Shown: positions 13,167 through 26,245 of the stretch, piece by piece
Layout: every line of letters begins with the position of its first letter
Numbering within the stretch: the first letter of the stretch is position 1
DNA from: Brienomyrus brachyistius
Lineage: Eukaryota > Chordata > Actinopteri > Osteoglossiformes > Mormyridae
NCBI RefSeq assembly: GCF_023856365.1
Contig: NC_064534.1
Span: forward strand, 11,056,536-11,120,535
Reading direction: 5' to 3'
DNA length: 64,000 nt
Translations under genes and position numbers: made by a program
The notes under the pieces: generated by a model
Told to the model about the DNA's origin: nothing
The model's input: the letters and a program-made list of their open reading frames with translations, nothing else
The model's database searches: none

Positions 13167-13719
13167 CTGTAGAGCAAACGTGTGCCTCGTATTTTATATA
13201 TATAATACAGTTATTCTGAACATACGCTCAGTGGTCACTTTATTAGGTACGCCTGGGAGGTTTTGAGCTTGCCTCAAGGTGCAGAAATTCCATTGACTGG
13301 GTGCTGTTGTTGTTGTTCACCAGAACAGATTCTGTGAACTCCCAATGGGGGGGGGCTGTTTGGGAGATGCTGTAACCACCTCGAATAAAACCAACAACCA
13401 CACCACGGTCAAAATTACCTAGATCAGCTGTATTAGCCATTGTAATATTCGTCAAATAATAAAATGAACTTCCTCGCCCAGTCTGAATACTGTATTTATT
13501 TAGCAAGCAGATATGTATGCCTATTTGTGTGTTTGTGTTAAATGCTACTGAAGAACTAGCTTCAGAAATGCCGTACAGAAAAAATATTACCTTATAACAA
13601 ATCCCATAGACCTACATAACACAACTGAATATGAGGTAATCATAGGTATTACATAGCTGTAGTAGGCCCAAAGTTTACGTTTGTTTTTTATTTTAATAAA
13701 TGATCACACTATATTTCAA

Positions 13720-13990
13720 AAAGGATAGGATAGGATATGATAGGATAGGATAGGATAGGATAGGATAGTACTTTATTGATCCCACATTGGGGAAATTTGC
13801 GTGTTAACGCAGCTCCAGACAGCTAGGAAGAAAGAGTTTACAAGAGTAAAAGAATATAAAAATACAAGAATAAGAATATAAATAAAAATAATATGAAAAG
13901 AGCAACAAATGAAAATTAAGGGAGGTAAGACGGCAAGTGATTCGAAGAAGGATTACCTCCGCCTGCACAAACCTAAAAGGGGTGACCATA
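13720..13990 (-). mobile_element. LINE 3' end with (TATCC)n tail
   Basis: A GGATA pentamer array (about 13722-13767) is followed by TACTTTATTGATCCC, a GGGGAAATT-like stretch and a CAGCTCCAGACAG-like stretch. Read on the minus strand this is the usual fish LINE 3' end, GGGATCAATAAAGTA, followed by a short tandem tail. The pentamer array most likely grew from that tail. No reverse transcriptase sequence remains. Confidence 0.65.
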
Positions 13991-15558
13991 ATACTTTGTT
14001 AAGCTTAGATTTCCTTCGCGATTTCAATATCTGTGTTGCTCAAGTATAAGATCACGTGCATGCTGTTTCCAAAACCCACGTAAAGTAAAATAATTCTGTC
14101 GTTTTTCTGTTGAGACCCTAACAGTAATAACAGTAATAACGGGAATAACCATGTTGATTATAGCTTCAGATGCTAACTGAAAATAACTCTCTCGTTATAA
14201 ATCAATAATTAATTTATTTATCGTTTTCATTTCTCTTCTATTTTTGTGAAATATGAACCTTGTAATGTAATGCAAAAACCAACATCAGGATATAGCTGTG
14301 ACTTTGAAAATAAATAATAGAAACGAGATATATAAGAAAGAAAGAAATATATATATATATAAGAAAGGAAATTATCATATATTTCAGTTCTTTCTAGTTA
14401 CTTCCAAACATCTTCTGTTTCCGTACGTTAATACAGCCGAGCGTCTCGGATAGCTGACAATATACTATAAGTTAATACTTGGCTTTTCCAATCGCACAGG
14501 GTATAACTTGAAGTCACTTCTTGTGTTCTGTTCTGTCCTGTTGCTATTAGACAACATCAGTCAGATTATTTCTCCTGAAACTTTGCTAACCTGCCAAAAA
14601 TTTACGAATAAAGCCGTCAGAACAAATAGAATTTTATTATATCATGTAATTAACTAGAAAAACAACTGCAAAACAGTCAAGTAGGGAGAAGTCTATTATC
14701 GTGGATTCTCAAACCTTTGACAGACTTGTGTTGATTTGGCATGGGTTACCACTTGTCAATAATTAAATCAAATGATATGATCAAAGACTGACATGCCCGG
14801 AGGCATTATATAATCACTGCGTATTGATGAGAGTTTATCTTTCTATGGTTTCGCACTTGCTACCTACCACACGTAGTTCATATTCCCTGTAAATTTATAC
14901 TGGTTGCACAACTTGCAAGTAAGTTTTTCCGTGGTGCCGCACTTGTGTATCTTCACTAGTAAACAGCAATTCCCATTTATACAAAAAGCAGCCGAAAAAG
15001 CCATATAGAAATGAAGTATTTTAGACATATTTTACAATTTCACTAAACGCAATTAATGACAACATGATTGTATTAGCCTATCAGCTGAAAAGAGATTTCA
15101 CTTCATGCGGTTTTGGCTACATTCAGGTAACAATGTGTTGGCGCATTACAATTTTTTTGTTGTATAAGCAGTTGTCTTTTCAAACGGCAGTTTTAAGCCT
15201 AACAAAGGTCCTTTTAACCTCTATTATGAACTTAATTTGGAAAGTGATTAAAAATGATCACGTTACAATAGATTTTCAGATATGAGGAATGGAAAACTCC
15301 GCTTTTATCTTTTGAATTTTAAATGTAAAGAATTTCACCCACAGTTCAAGTTAATCATTGCGCAAGCGAAAGTGAGGAAAATAAAACAAAAAAACAGACA
15401 CTTTAATCATGCCTGGAGCGAGCAAAGAAAAGAATGTTGATAAAAACGCGTTAGTTTTTTTGCGCGCGCTCCCCCAAATTTATCTACATGGCATCGGCGG
15501 TTGTTATCCAAGACCCTCCCCCCCCGCTCCCGACCCTGGCCAGGTTAAGCGTTTTGAT

Positions 15559-15630
15559 TGGATTATTATTATTATTATTATTATTATTATTGCTGTTGTT
15601 ATTGTTGTTATTATTATTATTATCATCATT
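15559..15630. repeat. (ATT)n-like trinucleotide microsatellite
   Basis: An imperfect run of ATT, TTA, GTT and CTG units. It produces artificial poly-Ile and poly-Leu open frames on the plus strand. Confidence 0.85.
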
Positions 15631-18176
15631 GGGGTTAATGTTGCTGTTGTTTGTTTATGTTGTTTGCTGCTAATAATAATCTAAATAATGTAACGTGTTA
15701 AATGACTTAGACCAGTCAATGTTCAAAACATACTATTTTTTTAAGTCAGAAAAAGAATTAACAAACACAACTATAATTATAGCACTAATGAAAAAGTACC
15801 CACAAAATAAAAACTGAAAAATTACAAATATACAGACAAAATAGAAGATAATTAGACCTACAAACATGTAGGTAGCAAATTAAAAAATTATTAAATTAAT
15901 GGTATACACATACATTCCACTCACAAAGTACAATGGACTCTTACGTTAGTATTGCATATGTATATATGAGAATATGTAATATATAATACGCGGTATACTC
16001 CTAACTGGAAAACATAAAGATTGCACTCCTAGATTCTATTTAATTTCAGTGTAACTTGTTCATAATCCACAGATAGTTGAATCTACAGACAGTTTCGCCG
16101 AACAAACCACTATAGGTCACTCCAAGCCACTATATTGCAGAAAATAATTTTCATCCAAAATGTTTCAATTTGCAGCCCTTGCATTTCCCCCGAAAAGATT
16201 TACTCCCGCCGTGGCTGCTTGTGCTATCTAGGCCTATGAAACTTGAAACTGTAGAATCACGACTGTCAAATTTGAAGAGCGATTAAACCGCACGCAGGCT
16301 AATGCAAATGCTGTCTCTGTGGAATGCTGCCATGCAAAAATTCTTTTCCGTAAGATGCGACAGGCATATAATGTCTAAGTGACATACACTTACCGCAAAA
16401 TACAAGGAAAACAAGCCATGGACGCTTTTGCGCAAGGGCAGATGCAGCGTAAACCCCAAACTGATTGCCAGTAACGGTATAGATTAGCATGGGGTCCGCT
16501 GCACAATGATTCTGATCAATACCGCTGCACTTACATACCAGATGGCACGGGAAAAGATCAAAATGAAAAAAAGGAAAGAGAAAAGGCCCGTTTCCAATCG
16601 ACCCGCTATGATTTGGGCCTCTCTAGACTTAAATAAACACAGCATGGAAAAGCCTGTAAAAGCACTGTACAATTCACTAGCAATGCAAAGGGATGAAACC
16701 GGTTTGATTAGATCATTTCTTTGTTGGGTTGTTTTCTCTTGGAGTTGTAGATATGTTTTGGACATAGTGTGGCGTAGGCTAAAGTTATACCTTTATAAGA
16801 CCCGAATTCCTGAATAATATGACTAATAGTTTAGATAATTTGTGAATTCCGGTAAATCACTAATCCGATCCTGAAACTTGTTAAAGACAATTTGAGACTT
16901 ATTAAACTACAAACGCGATGCCAAAGATCTACTAGACTAATGCGACAACTTGTATATCGATGTCGAATAATTATTACAGTAAAAAATATTTAAAGACAAT
17001 TGATGATCAAATAGTTTCTGAGTTCTTTACCAAGCTGTGCGCCAACAAAGCAGACCTCTTTAAAAGAAAATCGGTTCTGGTTTAACACGACCTCAATAAG
17101 TTAACTCATTATAAGTATCAACTGTTAATGTATTTATTTGATAGACTTTTTTTAACCATTAACTATGCCTTAAGTTATAGCCAAACATTAAGATTATATA
17201 AATTACGCCAAACTCAAAGTTCAAGAATTCAAGGCAAGTGGAAGGAAACTTCCAGATTTGCTCATTTATTTTTTCTCGTGACAGCTGAAAGTGCTTAGAA
17301 GAGGCCCCGTCCAGGAGAGACCCCCTGCACCTCCACTGACAGTTGATCAAAAGGAAAATAGGTCACGGTTCTTCAAACTTATGTCTCCTCAGCCTTAATT
17401 ACAGTCCCCTTAAACAAAGGCGACATCTGCCCAAGTCTCAACAACTACCATACGCGGTGGTCGTGTGCCAGGCGTCCAAAGCGTCAGGCAACATTACATT
17501 CAACTGGGGCGAATGATCTGCAAGTCTCACATTCTAAAACCATCGAAGTTTGCTTGCGACATGCGTCACACACGGTTAACTAGGTATATTTCAACTTATG
17601 TTAAATACACACCGTCGAGTGGAAGTTGTTTTCATATTTTATCAGTTTTTTTAGCCTGCTGTTTATTGGTGTTTGGATATACTAAATCGATTTTAGCTTT
17701 CTACTTACCTTGCATTAAACCATAACTAGATTATTATGGGCTGTTTCTACTTCTATGCAGAATTAATTTTTAATAGTTACTAAAACATAGAGGGTGTCCA
17801 GAAAATTTGCAAAACCTAAAGGCGCACATTTTAACTGGACACCGAGTAGCCTGAATATTTTCACAACTATATTGGATAATTACAAATCATCACAAGATAA
17901 AGATACTGATAGGTATACGTGCATATTATCATACTCAAGTGTCTTATAATGTATAATTGAAATGCATGCAATGAAAAAAAGACAAAATTAACCAAGTATA
18001 TAAGTTTACACTTCGTGAGTCAAATTATTGGCAAAAACCTGGAAGCTCAGTTTTGCGAAACGCTTTGATTTCTAATTCCAGATGCATGCGCTCAAAACAA
18101 ACAAACAAATAAATAAATAAAATAATTACAAAAAAAAATCACAACCAAACATGAACGATGTCTCGGAGCCGTCTCA

Positions 18177-18510
18177 TTGGATAGACCGTTAGAGGGGCGG
18201 GACTCTGATAACAATGCTAGAGCCATGAATTGTTCAGAAAACGTCAGTCATTGGGATCCCCCTCCTTCCTGACAAGGGAAGGGTGATGGCCCAGCCAGCC
18301 CGGCCTGGACAGCTCCAGCTGCCTAAACAGAATACGTAGGAGGAGGAGAGGGCTCGGACATGGGGATAATCAGCACTGGCCCGTCTGATCGAGATCGGTA
18401 ATTTTTTTTTTTTTTTTTTGAAAAAACCGAGAGGCCTTAGGAAACAATCATCCCGTCTCTGGCACAAAATCTGCAAATACATATATGTATAAAATACATC
18501 GATGAGCTGA
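18177..18510 (+). promoter_or_regulatory. putative ONECUT2 promoter / 5' UTR
   Basis: The stretch has an inverted CCAAT box (ATTGG), a GC box (GGGGCGGG) and pyrimidine-rich sequence, and shows no TATA box. An ATCGAT palindrome, the core of the ONECUT binding motif, lies at 18498-18503, eight bases before the ATG. The transcription start is not determined. Confidence 0.45.
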
Positions 18511-19630
18511 ATGAAGACTGCATACAACGCCTATAGATGTCTGGCCAAGGACCTGGATGCCTACGCCATGGAGCCAGAAATGACAATGGACAGCATTGGC
18601 AGTCTGCACGGTGGGCTAAGCCATGACCAGGATCTGATGAGCAATCAGAGTCCGCATCACGATCGGAGCGCCGGGGCTTTGCGGTTACATCAGGATCTAG
18701 CGGCAGCCTCTTCCCGAGCTGCGATGGTGTCCAGCATGGCTTCTATTTTGGATGGGGCAGGGGAGTACCGTCCGGATCTGTCGCTGCCGCTGCACCACGC
18801 GATGAGCATGCCGTGCGAAACGTCCCCGCCTGGGATGGGAATGAGCAGCACCTACACAACACTGACTCCACTCCAACCTCTGCCCCCGATTTCCACCGTT
18901 TCGGAGAAATTCCACCATCCGCACCATCACCACCACCACCACCACCACCAGCGCCTCTCCGGGAATGTGAGCGGGAGCTTCACTCTGATGCGGGATGAAA
19001 GAGGTCTACCAGCAATGAACAGCCTCTACAGCCCCTACCATAAGGACATGACGGGGATGGGTCAGAGTCTGTCCCCTCTGCCCACCAGTCCTCTCGGCAG
19101 CGGCCTTGGCTCCGTCCACAACACCCAGCCAAGTCTTCAAAACTATAGCACGCACGGGCACGACAAAATCCTAAGCTCCACTTTCGATGCCCACACTGCC
19201 ATGCTGGCCAGAGGGGATCAGCACCTCTCCCGGAGCCTTGGTAGCCCCACGGCGGGGATGATGCCGCATTTGAACGGCGTGCACCACGGCGGGAATCAGG
19301 GCCATGCTCAATCCCACGGGCCCCTGTTGGCCTCCGGCCGGGACCGACCACCCTCCTCCTCCGGAACGCAGGGTACCAACTCGGGGCAGCTTGAAGAGAT
19401 AAATACCAAAGAGGTGGCACAGAGGATCACAGCGGAGTTGAAGCGCTATAGCATCCCGCAAGCCATTTTTGCTCAGCGCATCCTCTGTCGTTCACAGGGC
19501 ACCCTGTCCGATCTCTTGCGGAATCCAAAACCGTGGAGCAAACTTAAATCGGGAAGGGAGACCTTCAGGCGCATGTGGAAGTGGCTGCAGGAGCCCGAGT
19601 TTCAAAGGATGTCGGCTTTACGGCTGGCAG
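18511..19630 (+). CDS. onecut2: ONECUT2 exon 1: N-terminal region and CUT domain
   Basis: Encodes residues 1-373 plus one base. The donor is GCAG|GTAAGA. The open frame continues 16 codons into the intron before a stop, but the conserved protein is rejoined only by splicing to 27944. The STP-box-like region is rich in Ser, Thr and Pro, and the His tract is interrupted only by a proline. Confidence 0.97.
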
Positions 19631-22600
19631 GTAAGACGCGCCACACACCTGTAAATGCAGTTGCTGTTGCTACCTTTTGAGTATTATTTGGGGGTAATTC
19701 GTCCTATCTTTCCCCCCTGCAGAACTAAAATAATGTCGAATTATATTATAGTCTTTTGACTATCATCGATTATAATAAATACTTTTGAAAAAACAAAGAA
19801 GAATATTTAAGCAAGTTGGTATTGGGGTTCAATTTCCGTAGTTATTGCTGCCATAGTTATATTAATAGGCTAATATTATGACGAATTTCCTGATGTGATT
19901 ATATGCAATTTGTAATTCAAAAGGATTTTCACACTATAGTCTATATACATTGTGGACACATATGTGTGTATAGATTCTAAAAACGAGTAACAAATTGAGT
20001 AATTGAAACATTTTAAAGAAAACACTGCAGCGTATATAACGTTTAATGCGAATTAGGCCTACATATATGTATTTATAATCACGAACATGGTCACTGTAGT
20101 ATCTGCACGCACAGCCGATGCAGAAATCTCCCTGCCTCTGGTTTTAGATGACTTATTAATTACTATTTTCTAGTGGTAGTTTTACTCCATGCATCGCTCT
20201 ATCCTGCTCTCTCCTTCTCGTTTTCCTACCCGACAATCTCAGCGCCCAGCTGTGCTGCCTGGTCGCCGGCGTTGATGTGTCTAGCGGTGCGATTGTATTT
20301 TCTTGGGCGGTTCAGTGGTGTTGAGCGCAATTTATTCCAGTGAAGAATAGTTTTTAATGAGTTACTGTGAAATAAAAGTGAATAAAAGGATTGTACCTAT
20401 ACCGGAACGCGGTTGCCCCCTCTATTGAATAAAAACAGCGTTCAGATGGTTATTTGCTTATTACGAGAAAAAGAGAACATATACTTTTATACGTAACAGT
20501 GGATCTGAAAGCTATATGTTTATTTTTTTGGAATTAATTAGCAGCAAAATAGACGACTGTTAGGGCTGAACGAAAATGAAGCAGACATGCAAATTGGGTT
20601 AACCAGTGGGCCTAACTATCTTAGTAATATTATGAAGTTATGCGCCAATATTTTGGTATCGCTTCATATTTAATGGTAAAAATCTGGAAATCGTGTTTTG
20701 AAAATCGACCGTTATCTCTTTTGTGTGATATGGTAGTTAAATAATTTAAGTGATTAAAAATATCTCTGTATACATCCATAATCTTTTTAATAGATTGTGT
20801 GAGAGTTTTCAGCATGCGCTGTAAATAAGCCTACATGTACCACAGGAATGTTATCAGTAAGGCATAAAAATCGATTCATCTTGTTTGGTCAGAATAGCTT
20901 GCACACAACGTAGTATGACTCTGTCTCGATGATGGATGAATGGCAGGTCACCACTTGTAGCAATTACTTTTATTTAAAATGATCATTTCTGAAATACACC
21001 TGATACATTGCCCGGCTACAACTGTGTAGTATTCCCACTATCTGCTTGACAATAATAAATGCACATAATCGATATTTTGAGATGACTAATATTTAAATAT
21101 ATGGTGATGTTTTTATGCTTTTATAGCATAAATACACGTGAAACACATATATGGGCCTGTTAAGGGATTATTTCAGCTTGGATCATACAGATCTGAAATA
21201 ACGGCATGTGCTTTGGACTAGAGTTGGAGAGAGGCTATAATGTGATCGACGAGACTGGGGCTTTGGAGCCGGGAGGAGAAGCTGGGGCGACGCGATGAAT
21301 TATTGATAGAAATCTCTGCATGCCTGCAGGCTGAGGCCGCTGGGCCCAGAACGACCGCCACCTTGTTTCCAGTTAAACAGGCAAGATGTGCTGAGCTGTA
21401 CGCCTTTGTTCCTCATCACCCAACTTCAGTCAGTCAAAAGCACCGATTACATAAAAAATTGCAGAAAAAGCATAGTCCGACTGGATATTTGCCCTGGCTA
21501 CGATAACTTAGAAACTTTCATATTGGAGCGAACCATTACAAAAGGGAGCAATGCTTCAGCAAAAGGTTAAAAAAAAAAGCTCTAATTATAATCAGCCCCG
21601 ACTCAGTTCAATGCACTTGGTGCCCAAATGCAATTTTCTCATGTCCAATACCGTTTGTTTGATACGTGAGTGAAGATCTGGGCTGGGCTACAGACGTAGT
21701 TTCAATTACTTTCCCTGAAATAACGTTTTAAACATGGTATAATGGTTGAAACAGCGACGGCAATTCATTAACGAATAGCCTACTAGCCCACTGTAAAGGC
21801 TGCCGGCTGTGAGGTAGGGTGAGTCACACCTATATTAGTGTCAAACACATCCACTCTGTTTCGCAGTTTTCTTATTTGCATTCCATGGGGTCATACTTCA
21901 TAATAGTATCTGATAGTATCATCTGACAGTATTATTTGAAAATATCTAGAACAATGTTTATAACTGGCTTTTCTGAACTGTGTTGGTTTTAAAACAGATC
22001 TTAGGGGTAACGATTTTAAACCCAGAAAGTAATCTTTGGATTGTCCAGTTCCATCTTGCCTGTACTAACTCATAAACTATCAGAAACAAGACTGAAACAG
22101 TCCTGTAAATCCTCATACCCATACCACTGTGCATGAGATAGCTGTGCAATATAAATAATGTCACAAATAGATAACAATAATTGTTAGTACTTGTTGTCAT
22201 AGCAACTGTCAGTGTAGTCCCACACTTCTATTGTGGATTCAGATGTGTTACTGCAGTTTGCATGGTCTCCCCCTGTATCCTCCACCCCCTCTCCAGTGAT
22301 GTGATTGTGTCCATGTGTGTATGATTGTGTTCCTCCACATGTCCTATTACAAGGGCTCAGTTAGGCTAAATGCTATTATTAGAATCAGAAAAAAATATCT
22401 CACTTTATTGTCAGTACGTATCACCATACCAGAATGGTTTGTGATCCAGTGCCAAACATAAAGTGCATGACAATATATTTCATGTTCTCAGTGAATTTCC
22501 TTTGCATTCGTAACTTTAAATTATTATACAGGTATGTACTTGTATATTAAAGGTTATTTTATTAGTAGTTCTTACACGGGAATATTAGTTACTTATGGGG

Positions 22601-24308
22601 ACATCCGAGGAGATTTCATTCCTGTCAGTGTCGAACTCTGACCGTAGTCTTTCATGCTGAAGCAAAGGCCCAGAAGGGGATCTGAAATGCTCAATCGGAC
22701 GAGACCTCTCGTTAATTTCTATTTCAGTCTCCCAATCGTGTGGTTAAGTCCCTTTCCAAAACAAATGTGTGTATATCGATGGGGATCGATACGGATCATC
22801 TCCTGAAGATTAAAAGCGCATTAATGCTGGCAACGATAACATAAACGTGTGGACCCAGTCGGCATTGATCTGGAACCTGATCCAGGCTCTTTCCAGTAAA
22901 GCTGACGGCGGCGATTCCTTCCCAGCACCAGCCCGCAATCGGCCTCCAGTTAGTGCCAGGCTTACAATAGCGTCCGATCAGCTCCGCAGATGATTGTCAC
23001 GTATGAAATACAACACACTAGAAAAGCCGGGATTTGAGCATCTTTAAATCACTCGCCGTTTGTGTTTTCAGGCTTAAACCTCCTTGCCTAGTAGCACGTT
23101 CATTTAAATCGGATAGGATTTTAATAATCAGTGGAAATAATAGTTTTAATGGTTCGGAGGAATACTGAGACGCACTTTACCAAGCTTAGGTTTGTAAATG
23201 TGGCCGTGCCGATAAAGCATTAACATAAAAATTGCATCAGTGCTCCTGTGACTCCTCTACCAGACCTCGCTGTCGGCAAACAAAAAGAGCTAAATGTCCA
23301 TCTCGGTATTTCATCGGATTGTTTGCCGTATCAAACAAAGCCATCTGTACGCAGATCATCACTCCAAGCCGCATCCCACGGTGATGCAAAACTGCGTTAT
23401 GCTATTTACCTGCTTCCCAGTTTTCACCTTCGTACATGTCGGCATATGAGGCTAGAACTGGATCCCGATTTTGCAAAGGCATTGCAGGGTGATTTCCCAT
23501 CCAACGGCGTAGATAAAATGTGAGGTTGAAGCTAGAGAAATGGTTGACAGAGCATGTTTGCTCCGGGTCTGATGCAGATTGCACTCTCCTTTTTATGAGT
23601 TATTATTCAATACCATGACTCATGCATGTTTAACTACTTTGGTTCCGGCAGTTTTTCTCAACGCTCCGCTTCCGCCGTCGTCGTAATGCCTATTGTAGCA
23701 GTGCGTCCTACCTACCTTTAAAATGAGAACTACCGTTATATATCTGTGTGGCTTCATAAATGTATTTTTCTATGATCTATAATAATCAGACTTGCGCTTT
23801 TCTTTTACTCTTACTGTTTACTCTCAATTACCTGGCACATCCCCCCCCCCCTGCTTCTCCTGGGGTTTGATGTGAGAGCTGCGCTTTGTCTCCTAGTTGA
23901 GTTAAAATGAAGGTCATGTTTGATGAAGGGCCGCTGTACTTTTGATCGAATCGTTCACCTCTTACGTTGACGGCATGAAGAAAACACCGCGGTTTCGTAA
24001 TTAATACCAAAGTGCAAAAAGCCTGGATAGGGCAGGAACAAGGGGGGGCTCAGAGGCATTGCAGTGTTTATCAGCAAAGCAGGCGGAGGAGGACATGTAT
24101 GCTAATACCGACAATGTGCAAATCACAAGCATCTGCAAGCACAGGATCTTTCGTCCACAATGGCTACATCCCATTCAGCGAAATGTTAGCGACTGTTAAG
24201 TGGAGTGAATATATGTATTTTAGTCTGAAAAGGACGTTAAATATGAGGTATGGGGAAAAATACATTTGAATTTGGAGCGCATATAAAATAATTTGCCTAA
24301 TTATTTAC

Positions 24309-24349
<41 letters not shown>

Positions 24350-26188
24350 TTGAAAAGATAAACATGATTATTAGTATCTAAGCATATAATATATTTAAAA
24401 ATTACTAAAATATTCCTTAAAAAATAGCAAAAAACGATCAAAGCAAAGGCCGCTGGTGAAAACTTCTTACATTTCTCACATTGTTTTTGTACCTTTTTAC
24501 GTGGATTGAAAGCTGCACGAAACATCATTTTGATCGTCAGTAATCTTTTTGAAAATTGTACAGCAATTTTTTTTGATATTTTGCTTCTTTGGTGTGACAC
24601 AGTGAAGAATATGTTATGTTTCAGAAATGCAACACCTGAGGAGTTTCGGACCTGGTTCATTTTTTACAGAAATAATAATAATAAATGTATTTCCCCGTGT
24701 CTGAAAGTGAGTTGTGTTGTTGTTAAGTTAAAATATTAGTCAGGACACACAGTATGATCTTTACATAATGTCTCAAGAGAATGCTTTAAAAGTTGGGGTG
24801 TAATCATTTCTGTAAGTTAAGAAGATAATATTCAAGCATTAAAAATTATGTTAATGTCACTGTTATATAGCTTTTTAAAGTCAAGACAGCTTAGTCTAAT
24901 ATGCATTGAATGAAAATGTTTTGGTTTTACAAATTATGTGTTAATTTGGGAAATGTTTTTTAAAAAAAGACTCCTGAGTTGTGTTCATCGTCTTCATTTT
25001 CTTCTGTATTTCACTCCAAAAGCAAAAGCCGCCTCTCAGGTAACGGTACTCAGCCAATCAAAGCCAGGCTTTAGAAACACGCTTCCCCAAACGCAGACGT
25101 GCTCCTTTACGTTACTCATGTCAGCAGACACTGGGGGATTTCCATCTCTCCTTGGTTTGAAGGAAGCTGGATCTGAATCTCACTCTCCACGTTCTTTATT
25201 TACTTAGCAAGTGTTATCCTAAGCAATTTGCTCTTTATTTTCTATTTTCACATCTGGATGTTTTTGTTGGAGCAATTCAGGTTAAGTGTGTGCTCAAGGG
25301 TACAACAGCAGCATCCTTCATGGGACCTAAAGTGCCAAAACTTGGACCCACACTGACTCTCACTCACATGCACACTCAGGCCTTCGCTGCCTCATGTGTT
25401 TGGGAGCGTGTGCAGTTTGAGGGCCATACAGACAAGCGCTTGGGGCTGTTTTCATGACGTGCTTTTCTGGAGCGCTGTTTGTGTGACCGCCTCCTCGTAC
25501 CTCAGACCTGTCTGTTAATAACCAATTTTGCCTGTTTTCACCAGGAGAATTCTGTAAGCAAGACGAGGCATCAGAGCGACTTATGTATTCTGGTAAAACA
25601 CTTTACTTTTCTTACCAACATTACATTTTATTTCATTGTCACCTGCACTGCATTGTCACCTGCACTGCATTGTCACCTGCACTGCATTGTCACCTGAATA
25701 TCTGACTGTATCCATGTGAGACAGATCGTTTGCTTTTATTTGAGGTTTGCACTCGGCCACGGCGCCTAGCCGTTCCACATGGACCGACGCCGCTAATTTC
25801 AGAGCAATGCAAGAACAACATTTGTTGACATTTCCCAGGCATGAGCGCAAAACCATAAATAATAAGCACGCAGTATGATTAATGCTGCCGTGCTCATAAA
25901 ATCCATCACATTTACGCCTTATTGCTGTTCTAAATTGAAACCCACGGATGTAATTGCGTTAAATGAACCAAATTGCTTATTTAAATTCCCGGCCCAAGAA
26001 TCCGTGGATTTTGCACTAGTTTGTTACTGTACGCCATAGTGTGTTAGTTCCAGTTTAGTGATTGATTATTAGGATCCTTTGCCCTTCTGCCCGGTAAATA
26101 AAGGCTGGGCAAACAGCTTCGGACCTTTTCACCTCTTACATTTTTATCCTCCCCCATGCTTTAGGACAGCATGTAAAATGACGGAGGG

Positions 26189-26245
<57 letters not shown>

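Larger units (their letters stand above)
10781..18510. other. intergenic region between ST8SIA3 and ONECUT2
   Basis: AT-rich DNA without a recognisable gene. It contains a complete hAT MITE (12692-13166), a LINE 3' tail with its pentamer microsatellite (13720-13990) and a TTA-rich microsatellite (about 15559-15630). The last 330 bases hold the ONECUT2 promoter or 5' UTR: a CCAAT-type ATTGG at about 18177, a GC box GGGGCGGG at about 18194, and a T run at about 18400-18419. Confidence 0.6.

Noticed and set aside
18980..19461. Minus-strand open frames of 96 and 146 codons across ONECUT2 exon 1
   Set aside because: Antisense shadows of a GC-rich coding exon with no conserved motif.
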